A DNA stretch of 64,000 nucleotides from Antilocapra americana (lineage: Eukaryota; Chordata; Mammalia; Artiodactyla; Antilocapridae): NCBI GenBank assembly GCA_007570785.1, contig ML664199.1, positions 22,961,907 to 23,025,906 of the forward strand. The letters are read 5' to 3'. How positions within the stretch are numbered: the first letter of the stretch is position 1; every line of letters begins with the position of its first letter. Under the pieces are notes generated by a model. The model did not search any database, had not been told where the DNA came from, and saw only the letters and a program-made list of their open reading frames with translations. Both the position numbers and the translations under genes were made by a program. Positions 12,246-23,696 of this stretch are shown here, one piece after another.

Positions 12246-12662
12246 GACCATTTTTAAAGTCTTTATTGAATTTGTTACAATACTGCTTCTGTTTTTTTTT
12301 TTACATTTGAATAGATAATTTATTATTTTCATTTTCCAAGTGTTTCTTTTTCTATCAGAGGAAAAGAAAAAATCTTAAGGACAGCTGTCACTTGCTGCCA
12401 GATTGAGGGCAGTCTTTCTCTGGTGGTTTAGTCGCTAAGGCGCGTCTGACTCTTGTGACCCCATGGACTGTAGCCTGTCAGGCTCCTCTGTCCATGGGGT
12501 TCTCCAGGCAAGAATACTGGAGCGGGTTACTGCTTCTGTTTTATGTTTTGGATTTTTAGCCCCGAGGCATGTGGGATCTGAGCTCTCCAACCAGGGATCG
12601 AATCTGCACCCCCTTGCATTGGAAGGTGGAGTCTTAACTACTGCACTGCCAGGGAAGTCCCT
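12246..12662 (-). mobile_element. Older CHR-like tRNA SINE, split by a later insertion
   Basis: The right part (12530-12662) reads 'gttttggatttttagccccgaggcatgtggg' through 'aaccagggatcgaatctgcacc' to 'gccagggaagtccc'. This is the reverse complement of an older cetartiodactyl tRNA-derived SINE. Its tail side continues at 12246-12295 ('tttattgaatttgttacaatactgcttctg'). The two parts are separated by the 12296-12529 insertion. Confidence 0.7.
12296..12529 (-). mobile_element. Bov-A unit with extra 3' sequence and poly(A)
   Basis: Read on the minus strand, this insert starts inside a Bov-A unit (Bov-A text 12431-12529). It continues into ~110 bp of non-SINE sequence containing AATAAA and ends in an A-run shortly after. 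The words 'tactgcttctgtttt' and 'tactgcttctgtttta' bound it on either side as a target-site duplication. It looks like a retroposed read-through transcript. The source of the extra segment is unknown. Confidence 0.65.
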
Positions 12663-12896
12663 ACAAGACGCTTTCAAAGGGTACTGCCATTTGCCAACAT
12701 ATAACTTAAGACTTTGCGGCCACGCTTATGTAACTCTTCTCGACATAAAGCACCAAAGTTTGCATCTACTTACTCTCCCCTCTCTGGTAAAAAATTCATG
12801 CCACTGGCAAGCAATTATTGCACCTCCATCACATAACTCAGCCTGAATTTTCATTTATGGCTGAAATGTTTACTCACCAATGTGTATCTGACATGA

Positions 12897-13083
12897 GCTT
12901 CTCTGGTGGCTCAGCTGGTAAAGAATCTGCCTACAATGTGGGAGACCTGGGTTTGATCCCTGGGTTGGGAAGATCCCCTGGAGAAGAGACCAGCTACCCA
13001 CTCCAGTATTCTGGCCTGGAGAATTCCATGGACTATATAGTCCATGGGGTCGCAAAGAGTCGGATGTGACTGAGTGAATTTCA
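12897..13083 (+). mobile_element. Bov-tA/Bov-A type SINE
   Basis: Forward SINE with 'cttctctggtggctcagctgg', 'gggtttgatccctgggttgg', the palindromic 'ggactatatagtcc' and the tail 'gagtcggatgtgactgag'. It is the last full ruminant SINE before a gap of about 38 kb. Confidence 0.92.
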
Positions 13084-14185
13084 GTGTTATGGCTTCTTTT
13101 TTCCAAAAACTGAAGAATTCAGAAAGCCAAAGATAACATCTATACCTTGAATGGCATGACCTATGGGTGAAAGCCAAAAGGAAAAAAAACTTGTAAAATT
13201 ATTTATGCAAGAGTATGAAATTTTTCCTCAAAAGTTCCCAAGCAAATGGGCGCCTCTTTAATTTTCACCCTCACAATAAACTCTTCCGCAGGTTTTGTTT
13301 ATTTTGAGGAAACATTTCACTTTTTTTTTTCAAGACATGAGGTGTGAATGATGCAAAACAGTATTTGGATATGTAAACTGAATTATTTGCATAATGTATC
13401 ACTAATCAGTGAGTATAAATTCTGGAGGCTGAGGAACTGAAATCAAATGCCATGGAATTTTTAAAATTTAGATGATAAAAGTAAAGGACATTGCCCTTCT
13501 GCAGAATAATGTACAAATTTGCAATCTGCTTATACGAAAGAGAAATTATCCCCACCGAGTTTTCAAAAGCATTTTTAAAAAGTGATGTTGATGTCCACTG
13601 CTTTGCTCTGATTCAACAAAATACAAGGCACAAATTCACCGGCACAAGCACACCAGGCACAGCACCAAGAAGAAGATAGCTGAGTCTCAGAGAGCAAAAA
13701 CCTTCCTCCCACCCCGCTGTGGGTCTGCCTGCTAGACCTACAGGAATCCGAGATATAAAGCAGGACAGGACAGGGGGCAGTCAGATATTCTGCCCACAAC
13801 ACCCATCAGATCAACTTGGTCCCCATGTTGCAATAAGCCAGAAATCATCCACACCCTTCTGCTTATTTCCACGAGTGTTTTCATGCAAGCATAGCCCCTT
13901 CTTTTGCAAGAAAACCCTGACACGGATGTGCAAATAGTAGAAAGATTATTCCAGCTTCATGCACTTCCTTTGCCAACCAAGCACAACCAAGTCAAGTTGG
14001 AGAAACTATTTGTCTGAACACATTTTGAAGAAGGAATGAAATGGGGGCGGGAAGGAGGTGTAGTCCCGCAGTCAGGCCCCCAAACAATGGTACCTTCTCC
14101 ATTGGCTCAACAGTGGCCTAGGAGGTCCCTCTTCACCCAAGAGTCACCTGCACACTCAGAACTCCCAAAGGTGCACCTCTGAGCA

Positions 14186-14230
14186 TGCACACAATGAACA
14201 CATGCATGCACACACACGCATACACACCCA
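14186..14230. repeat. CA-rich microsatellite
   Basis: Imperfect (CA)n interspersed with 'catg' words (catgcatgcacacacacgcatacacaccc type). Confidence 0.7.
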
Positions 14231-16517
14231 GTCCTGGAGGGTGCCAGGTTACATTTCTACAACAGCTGCTCCTATCATCTACTACCAGTGAAGCCAAACC
14301 AGCCTAAAATTTAATTTAATCTGCTGTAAACCCAAGTATCAGGCACTTAGATGGCAGCTAAAAGCGCCACTCTCAAGATAACTGAGTGACACTTGCTAAT
14401 AATAGCTTCCGCAAGACACAAGCAGGAGCAGACATTTTGTAAAACCATAGGAACCCGTGCCTAGGAACGGCTCAGAGGGGCTGGGCTCAGCTTCCAGGTG
14501 GCAGAGCGGGCCAGGAGCAGGCCCACCCTGGCTCCCATGTGATGGGCTGTGCCTAGACCACCAGTGACCTCGCTTTCAAGGTAATAAGAGAACGTGATGC
14601 CCCTTTACAATGGGGCAGTCGTGGCACTCTGCCTGTCACCTGTCAGGGGCTGGGCACCAGTCCTCTCTCAACTGCGTTTTGTCCCCTTCTTCCTTACAGT
14701 GTGGTCAGCCGCTTCTCAGAGGGACCATCTTTCTCTCCAAGCCAGGGGTCCAGTGGCCACAAGAAGTCCCAAGAGCCTTGTCTTCCTCAGTGTAACCAGG
14801 GAAGCAGGCGCCACCCACCTGCTTCTTCGTAACACCCTCCAGGATGCAAAGAGGCCCCCATGCTGAAACTCAGGTGAGCTCCACTTCCAACTCTTTATTA
14901 TGCACCAAAAAAATCATGGGCTCTCTTTTCTTCCAGAAGGATGGAGCACGGTGCACACTGCAGACACCAAGATGACCCCCATAACAGCGAACTTCCAAGA
15001 CTTGGGCTCACAGGTCATTTCTTCGCCATAGGACATCTGCCTCTTCACTGCCTCCGAGCCAAACCCTTGGCGAAGAAACAACACCCACAGAATAAGGCCA
15101 TTTTGCTCTCAAGCAGCACCTTTATTTCCAGGAAAATTGCAATTTACACCAAAGTAGAGAGAATGGTATAAATCAGCTTACTAGTACACAGGATGAAACT
15201 TCAACCACTAGCAACACAGAGCCAAGCTTGTTTTATCTATTACCAACCCTGCCCACTGATTATTTACATTGATTCCACACGTCCTATCATTTCATCAGTA
15301 AATACTTCAGTATGTATTTTTAAAAGATAAAGATTCCTTTTAAAAAACCACAAAACCATTATCACATCAAAAAATAAATAAAGCAAAAGTAATTTCTTAT
15401 CTTTAAATAGGGAAGTTACTTTAGACTCCAAAATATCAATACTTCTTTCCATCTAGGTTATGCTTCAGAGAATCCCTCTCACCAAGGTTTGAGACTGAGG
15501 CTGCCAAGGACAGCTTGGGGAGAATCACACCCTTTAGAAAGGGTTTCAGACTTTGTTTAAAGCCTACCTTGCACTTCAGCCCAAACTCTTGCCCTACACC
15601 GTCCCCTACCTTCTTAGAGCCAAATCCATCCTCCAGAAGTCCTTCATGAGGGTCCTCACCCCTCTCAACAACCCCCAGCCCCTGAGTCCTCCTGACTCCC
15701 CATCAGGTGGCCCATCACTGCAGTGGGCAGGCAGGTGAACTCCCAGTGTTCAGAACTGGTATTTATTTTTCTCTGATGAAAGTGTTCTCCTGGAAGGTTC
15801 TGTACAGAATTCATTCACAGAGCATGTCTTGGATATACAGCTGACTAGATGTGTCAGTTATGTTCCAAATGGGTTTTCACAGGTCAAGGTTCTGTAGGCA
15901 AGAGCAAATACTATTTTTAGACAGGATAAGGTCACAGTGCTTTTAGAGACAGTAAGGTCTACAATAAAACCTATTGATCAGCCTCTGGAACTACTGCTCC
16001 AGAGAGACACAGAGATTGAAACAAAAATTGCCTGGCCCTTTTCTCTGTAGACTCAGTGGGTAAAAGCTTGTTGGACTTAATATCTTTCAGGATATAAAAT
16101 AAGTAAGAAGTAACTGTGTACAGATTACTGAAGTCCATTTAACCAGATGCAGAGGCAGGTCTTGGGAAATATACTTCTGGCGGAACTCTGAAAAAGAGAC
16201 TTGCAGGCAACAAGTGTTACAGCCACAGAGTGAGAGAAAGCCTGCCCTTCTTGACTCAGTGAAGGCAGAAGGTACAAGCGGCCACATCGGGTTTCAGCTT
16301 GAGATTCTAGTCCCTAAAATCACCCTTCAATCCAGGACTATGTGAATAACAGACCCTCAAAGACAAATAGCGTTAAGATGCTATTTGCCTAAGTCAGAAT
16401 CTGGTGAAAAGAGGTATTCACATGATTTTTTAAAAAAAGTTATACTAACTTAATGGAATCATGGTAAATCTAGAGATCTTCCTACTTTCTCAATCTTTCT
16501 CTCCATTTATGTAAAAT

Positions 16518-16675
16518 ATGTGTGTATATATGTATATATATATATGCATATTACATGAATACACATATATATACACTGTATATACACTCTGCCTTTATAT
16601 ATATAACGTATATATGTATATTCATGTAGTATGTATGTATATATACATGTGTATATATGTGTACATATATGCTAT
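16518..16675. repeat. TA/TATG-rich simple repeat
   Basis: About 160 bp dominated by TATATATG/TATGTATA words. Highly self-complementary, so able to form cruciforms. It produces a spurious Tyr/Ile-rich open frame. Confidence 0.8.
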
Positions 16676-18667
16676 GTCTCATAGTGTTGCTCTATTGGGA
16701 AATTTTTTTTTTTAAAGAGATCACAAGCCTTTTACAGGTGTACCACACAAGACTCCAGCAAGAAAAATCATTCATTGCCAGTGAAACTTGAGAAATAAAT
16801 TTAGAAATCATAAAAACACACACAGGAGCCCAAACAAATGAATCATCCAGACACAGAAAGCCTTGGAAATGTATTTAACTAACCCAAAGGTTCATGAATT
16901 TACCAAGGTTTTAGCAACAAACGCTAAAGTCAAATAGGATCTTTAAGTAAAGATATTCACGTAATGGACTATCCCATCTTAAACTCCAGGCAGAGATCTA
17001 AAACTTTGAAGTCAATTATACCCCCAAAATACTTCTCCATTGTCAGCAGTGTCGTGATTGTCTTGGAGACTCAAGACCACAGGAACTAGTGTGAAAACTG
17101 CAGGGTATCTTCATTTATCATCTGCTCCCATCTCACAGCCCAGCTCACAAACAAAATATGCCATGGTAAACATAATCCATATATCACATGGTGACACAGC
17201 TGACCCCATTAGTGAGCAAAGACTGTCCTAGCAGCAGCATCCTATGAGACATTAACAATAGAGCAGCTGATACATTTACACAATACAGTTGGAGGCGGGA
17301 GAGAGTGACTATCGGGCTATGAAATCCTAAACTCCATATCTGAATACATATTTTGTCGCCTATCTCTTTGGCATGAATGTTATCGTGCTTTCTCTTCAGG
17401 TAATAACCGACGGGGAAAATAGTGCCTCTAGGTGGCTGCCATTCATTCTGTCTGTCTGTTATCTCTGTTTGGCTTAAGTTAGAGCTAAACTTTTTCCTGT
17501 TAGTTTTCTTTTTTTTCAACTTTTTTTTTTTTTTTTTTGCCAGAGACAGAAGAGCACGCAAAATCTGAAATAGCTGATTATCAGTGCCCTAATAGAGCAC
17601 TCCTAATAAAAAAAATCCCCCAAACATTATAAATTAAAGAGGCAGTAATTTAAATAAATTACTTTTTTATTTGAAGCTATAGATCTTGAATATCTGTATC
17701 CAACAACAACAACAACACAACTGGTTCATTTCCCCCTATCCTTATCACATGGGATAATAAAAGAAAGTTTCAGATAATCATTTGCAAGGGCTAACTTTGA
17801 AAGTTGTTTTTCAGCATGCTTCTGAAAAACATCCTTTTATATCTAATTTATAGCCACCTATCAATGGTATTTGCTGGACAGCACGGAAAACGGAAACATC
17901 CATGCTAAAAGTCAATGGTAATCACTAAGTTTAGAAAATGGATGGCAAAGATCACATGTCCCAGAAGCGGCCATATGCTTTTACCTACATGACGAATAAA
18001 AAAAGAACATTTTCCCCTCAATTTATGCTGTCTTCAACACTAACAGAGGGAGAGCTCTTCTAAACATGTTGCATCGGATGCCTTTAACAAGCAAGAATTT
18101 GTAACTCCAAGAACTCAGCATATGTAGGCTATGTCCATGCAGAAAAACCAGCTTTGGGGGGAGGAAGAAGGAAAATATCACTGAATTCAGTCAGTTAATT
18201 GAATTTAAAATACCTGGTTGTTTGAATTCAACTGATTTCTTTGTCAAGTGTATTTCTATTTTGACATAACTACAGTTGCCCAAAAAACCAAAGTTGGAGA
18301 AAATACACATTTTTAGAGTTTATCAAAGAAAAAAACAGCTTGCTACAATTAAAAGATGGAGAAATCTTATAAGGCTGGAAACTTCTGTGAACTATCACCA
18401 TTCCATTATACCATGATTCCATTCTGCTTCCAGCAATTGGAAAGTTGCTCTTAAGCTTTTTGCTGAGAGCTCGTGAGCTCAAGCCTTCCATCTCCAATGT
18501 CGCTTCCATCTTTGAGGCAAAGCAAGAAAATATTCTGGCCTCTCTGCAGGTTAGCCTTATTCAGCAACTAGTTTATAAAGAGAGCAGGAAGGAGTAGAAG
18601 TTGGGAATCTGCCTATGGCATTCGGAACATGCTGTATATGATGGGGGCTTAGAGAACTCACCCTGTC

Positions 18668-18795
18668 CAGACCACCCATTTAACAGATGAAGAAACTAAA
18701 ATGCCAAGAAATGAAAGGAACCCAGGGTTACCTAGCTCAGGGTTAGAACCCAGGCATATACTAGTTCCTACACCTGTGTCTTTCCACTATCATTA
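18668..18795 (-). mobile_element. MIR SINE fragment
   Basis: 'tttaacagatgaagaaactaaaatgcc' followed by 'ttacctagctcagggttagaaccca' is the reverse complement of the MIR core and 3' region. Confidence 0.7.
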
Positions 18796-21639
18796 AAAGT
18801 CAAAAAATCCCAAAAGGCCTCAATCCTTACCCCAAACCAGTCTCAGTAATTTTTCCATTGCCTTCATGGAAAAGTAAATGTCTAGTTATATACCTTCACA
18901 AATTTTTATTTTATCTCTCTTTTTTTTATACTTTATTGTTTGGGAATCAAAAATAGTTCATCATAATGCTCTCAAGTGAGCTGTCTTCCTCTTATAGGCA
19001 GATACTGTAGCTTCTAGTAGCGAATAGAAGCAGGGCTGCAAACCAGGATATCGCTCTTTTTTTTAAGATTACAGTTTTTCTGTAACAATGATTTCACATT
19101 CCAAGTGCAAAATGTGTATGGTTTCTCTCACCCTTAACTTCTGCAAAACCTAGATTGGATCAAATTTAGAATCTGATTAAAATCCTGTTGTTTTAGGATT
19201 TCTGTGTTCTAACAGAAAGCTCTGGGTTGGTTATATTGTGCTTTTCCTCCCCCCGAAGATTTTTAAATAGTTTTCATTTTTAAAAGGATTTCAACTTTGA
19301 ATTGTGCCGACGCCAAAATCTCTATACATCTAATCAATCAATAAATAAGACAAACAAAGCAGCATATGTTTATCCTTTACCATTTGGGGAGTGTACATTA
19401 ATTACCGCAGATTGTCTCCTATGCATCTTCCCCCCCATTGCAGACAGCAGTGCTCAAAAGGGGCCACAAAATAAAAATGTATGGGGTAATTAAATGGATA
19501 TTTATAATTAGAACTTAATAATTTGCATCAGGGACAAATGAGCTCTGATTTTAATCTGCAGTGCATTTAGATTAGCCTTAAGATAGCATAATTTGATGGT
19601 TTACAGGCCTCCTCTCAGATTAGGAAATAATACCAAGGCTTTGAAGACAGCACGTCTGTGTCAGGAGTGTGTTAAGGAAGAAGATGCAATGAAAATGTTT
19701 GACAACGTGAAAGCAGCCATAAATTACATGACAACTGTGTAAAAGTCATGATGAAACAAATAAAAGGCTGACCTATAATACGTCTGATTCATTGTGACAC
19801 ACACAACTCCCTGCACTAATCTCTGCCCAGCCAACGCATTCTTAAGCGGGGAACTACTTAGCACAGGGAACGCTGTAAATTATCACTAGTCAACAGCATT
19901 GATTTTTAGTCGACATTTCAATCAGGTTGAAGCAGAAATACTACCCAGCTCATCCAACAGCCTCTTAACCAGTCCGCTGCCCCTCTGCGGTCTCCTCAGT
20001 TATGGCTTTGTTAAATTTCCATTGCTCTCACCATTCAATATTTATTATAGCATTGCCACATCCAGGCACTTGGCCTGAAGGGTCACCGGCCTGCCTCTTG
20101 GGACATTAAATTCGTGCTTACCTTAAGGAAAGCAGAACCAAAAAAAAGAAAAAGAAACAAAAGGCCAGCATCAGAGAACTGGCCTGATTTTCAAGAGAAT
20201 GAAGAGAAAATTGCAGGGAGGGGGAAGGCGAAGAGGCTATAAAGCAATAGTATTCTTTTTTTTTGTATCATTTCTGCTTTTCCGCCTAGGAGTCCCAGCA
20301 AACAAAACTCAGAGCTTCTCTTCTGGGGTGATCCATCCTGAACCCAAGGCGTGGAGAGATGGAGGGAGATAGGGGAAGAGCTGAGGAGAAAGAAAGGAAA
20401 TACGGATCCAGTTCTAGGGCAGATATAAGAACTGAAGTGGAAGGTTTGGAGTTCTCTACCTGAATGTATTCTCAGCAGTCACCTCCATCCCAACTCCCCA
20501 ACTCACACCTGCATCCACACCAATGACAACCCCTTGGTGGAGGATCTATCGAAACAACCTCCCTGGGTTCAAAGAGAAAGGTTACCAAGTGAGCAGAGCT
20601 CCAAGTTGACACTTGTGGGTGCCCAGGCCAATCCTTCAGCTTCCCCAAGGGACCTCTGCATATAGTAGGCGCTCCCTGATACTACCCAAAGACTCTAAAA
20701 TTAAATACATGGTGGTCTACAGTGGCCCAGCCAATCTGAAAAGTTGGGTAATGAAAGGAAAACCCTGCCATTTGGTTTTGGAATACATTATGCAATCCCT
20801 CTGCAATGAACCTCAGGTCTTGCTTCAGCAAATATTAATGGTGTCAGCGCAGCCTGCGGAGTGACTGGGGGAGGCCACCATGCAACTGAAAACCAGCCTT
20901 GGGGAAAGCCACATGTGGGTCATATGGAGTTGTTGACTGTAGTTTCCATTCAATATTTCCCTCAGTCTCCTCGCATGCTTTCCAGACTCACCTTACCACA
21001 GCGCTTGTTTGGCCAGAAATGAAAACCTCCTTGAAGCAGATTATTACCTCTCAGAACCCCCTACACACACACACACACAATCACTCACTCACTCGTTCAT
21101 GCACTACACTCTTTCCCTCATCTTTCCCTCACAGCGTAGTTCTGATTCTCCAGACCTTTTAAAAGTGTGGTAAGTGAAGGGAATGTCACAGAGACAATAG
21201 AACAGAACTGCTGCCAGGCAGACTCCACCAGCCCTTCTTTAAAAGCCCTAGCTGGGCTCCTTGGTCAGCCTTTTGCTGTCTCCGAACCAAGTCACACACA
21301 TGTAGTAAAAACCCCCTCCCTCATCTTCTCAGGACCCTCACCCCACTTCTGGCTCACTCCGGACAGACAGAGAAGTGACTCCTTGCAAAGCAGAATTCCT
21401 CACATTGCTGCTCTTTCCAACAGCTCCAAGACGTCCAGGACAGCCGCCCGGGAACTGGATGGGAACATTCCTCTCCTTCCCAGAAGACTGAAAAACTCAA
21501 CCACAGAACCCACAGGAGGACCAACCGTCCAGCCCAAGAGCTTCCCACCCAGTTGGTGCCCCAGCACCACTGAAACCCTCGTGAGGAGGCGGCAGGCACT
21601 CATGATTGGATGCCGAAGGACAGAATCCTTAATAACTGT
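18796..21639. other. AT-rich intronic DNA, no gene recognised
   Basis: Mostly AT-rich, single-copy-looking sequence. Contains a short (AC)n at about 21063-21080. The 160-aa frame at 21167-21649 has low-complexity Ser/Thr/Pro composition, no start context and no family resemblance. Confidence 0.45.
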
Positions 21640-21760
21640 GAACCCTTAAGGAGGCAAGTTCTTTAACCCTTGGGGAGCCTCAGTTTCCTCCTCCACCAAG
21701 TGGGGCTGATAGGACTTCCCTTCTGGTGTTGCTGTGGGGAAAAGTGACCATGCACTGGAG
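21640..21760 (+). mobile_element. MIR SINE fragment
   Basis: 'ggcaagttctttaaccc' then 'gagcctcagtttcctcctcc' and 'tggggctgatagga' follow the MIR sense order. Confidence 0.65.
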
Positions 21761-21799
21761 CCACAGTATGGCAGTGGCAGCTCCCGGTGCGCATCCTGT

Positions 21800-21960
21800 G
21801 TATTTATGCTTTCTCTCACTTACTCTTTGCATCAACCCTGGAAGGGAGGTTCTTTGGGTAGTCTCCATTTCACAGAGGTTCAAGGGTCCACCGAAAACCT
21901 CCCATCGAGTCAGTGGTGAAGCAGGACTCTGAACCCCCAGCAGCTATGTCACACACCAGG
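21800..21960 (-). mobile_element. MIR-type fragment
   Basis: 'tttgcatcaaccctggaagggaggttct' followed by 'ctccatttcacagagg' and 'cagtggtgaagcaggactctgaaccc' is the reverse-complement order of a MIR. It lies next to a MIR in the opposite orientation. Confidence 0.55.
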
Positions 21961-22190
21961 CACGTTCTCCTGGTGAGGCGGCATGTGACCGCATGGAGAG
22001 AAGCCAAGCGCTAAGGGAGCTGCCGATGGAGAGAAGCCCCTCACCAATAGCTCCACCACATCAGGTGAGTGAGAGCTCCTGAGCTCTCTACACCCAAGGG
22101 CTCAGGAGCCCACCCTGAGGCGGAAAGAGGCTCCCTGTCCTGTTCTGTCATTCCAACCCAGTCACCCCACACCAGGAGAAATGACATGGA

Positions 22191-22236
22191 GATCCCAGTC
22201 TTTCAAGGAGAAAGATCCCAGTCCTTAAAGGAGAAA
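22191..22236. repeat. 23-bp tandem duplication, two units
   Basis: Two adjacent 23-bp units, both starting 'gatcccagtc' and ending 'aggagaaa' (22191-22213 and 22214-22236), with only two or three differences. Confidence 0.85.
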
Positions 22237-22284
22237 ACAGTCCTAAGCCATGAGTCATAATCATATTAGTAACTGGCTTTCCTC

Positions 22285-22450
22285 AAGTGTTTACTTGAAA
22301 CAAGCAAACGTCCTCACAGAATGCTCACAACAGCCCATAAGGTGGGTCCTGTGACACCCCCCACCCATCATGTTGCAGATGAGGAAACTTGGAGCTTGGA
22401 GAGATGGAGAAATCTGCCCACACTCACACACCAGAAATGGCAGCACTTTT
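22285..22450 (-). mobile_element. MIR-type fragment
   Basis: 'tgctcacaacagcccataaggtgggt' followed by 'gttgcagatgaggaaac' and 'cacactcacacaccagaaatggcag' follows the reverse order of a MIR. Confidence 0.65.
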
Positions 22451-23644
22451 TTGCCATTTTATTCCATGTACTCACACAGGCTGAAAAGAAAAGAAAAAAA
22501 AGAGAGATGCACATATTTTTAAGAGTTTATTTACCCTCTTTCAGGCCCTCCTCATTTTCTTACCATGCAGGTTACAAGATAACCTCAGAGAGAGAGAGAA
22601 GATAGCATCTAAGGGCTTGGCTGAGTTTGGGGCATGATCTATAGGATGAGTGCAGAGGCCTCCAAATTTTACTGGCTCCTGGATGAACATGGGGAGAAAT
22701 TCACCTCCCTTTTGAGGCTTCTGCCTGGGGAAGTAAACATGATTTTATCATATTTTACCTGGATGTTCATGATAGTGCCTTTTCTAGTCCATGATGAGAA
22801 AAAAATATTTTTTATTGTGTGAACTGCAGGCCTCTAGACCACTTGGAAACACCAGGCTCCCCTACGTGGAATTCTCTGGGCTCGGCGTTAGCCTCAGCAG
22901 CCCCTCTGGTGGGAGCCAGAACATGCCTCCTGCCAGTGAGTAACAGGGAAATTCAATTACCTCGCCACTTGTGGCAAGAGGGCAGACTGCACATTAAAAG
23001 AGCCAAAAATGTCAGGAAGTTATTGGGCTGATGACTCTTGCTTGCCAACACTCATAAGTGAATACATAATGTCACAGTAAACTAAAAAACACAGAAACAG
23101 ACCAAAGAAGATAAGATAATCGAGAACAAAACAAGCCCAGACACATGGGATTTCCATCAGCCCTGCTCAGGAAATGCCGTGCTTCCAACAGGGCACTTTC
23201 CCCCAACCCCGGCCTCTCCTGGGCCTCGAGGCCTCGCCTGTGTATGCTCTTGCTCGGCCACCAAGAGATTAGTTCACAGGTCCTTTTCAACGAAGGGTTT
23301 AACTTCAGCCATTTAAAAAAAAAAAAAACCTGATTCCCACCAATTTCTACCTGCACACGCAGGCCCACCCGCCATGTCCCGCCCAGGCTCCAAGCACACA
23401 CTCTCACACACGCTGGTCTCCTGAACACACCAACTCTTCCAACCCTCAGCCCTCGGGTTACTGGCGTTATCACAATTACTTTTTTTCCCAATGGCAAGTC
23501 AGGAAAGATGATAGGAACTGTGGATGTAGCCAAAAGACTGGCCTCAACTGGTTCAGAAGGGGAAAAAAAATTGAGCTGTGTATTTTTTTTTCTTGCCTTT
23601 AGCCAAAGACCTGGGAGTATTTGATGTACAGTCGGCAGGTATTT

Positions 23645-23696
23645 TTAAAAAAAGAAAGTAGGAAAGAAAAGAAAGAAGAAGAAGAAAAAAAAAAAC
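23645..23696. repeat. A/G polypurine tract
   Basis: Run of AAAG/GAA words on the plus strand, ending in A11. Confidence 0.75.

Larger units (their letters stand above)
13084..18667. other. AT-rich intronic DNA without young repeats
   Basis: No exon recognised. Simple repeats are listed separately (14186, 16518). A T18 run at 17521-17538 adjoins an A/T-rich stretch. The absence of young SINEs contrasts with the preceding 13 kb. Confidence 0.5.

Noticed and set aside
16518..16675. Regular repeat resembling an array
   Set aside because: Simple TA-rich repeat with no spacers; CRISPR arrays are not expected in a mammalian genome.
21167..21649. 160-aa open frame in intron 2
   Set aside because: Low-complexity Ser/Thr/Pro-rich, overlaps a MIR at its end, no recognisable domain.
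23072..23533. 153-aa minus-strand frame
   Set aside because: Contains a poly-Phe/Lys homopolymer read-through and no recognisable family.
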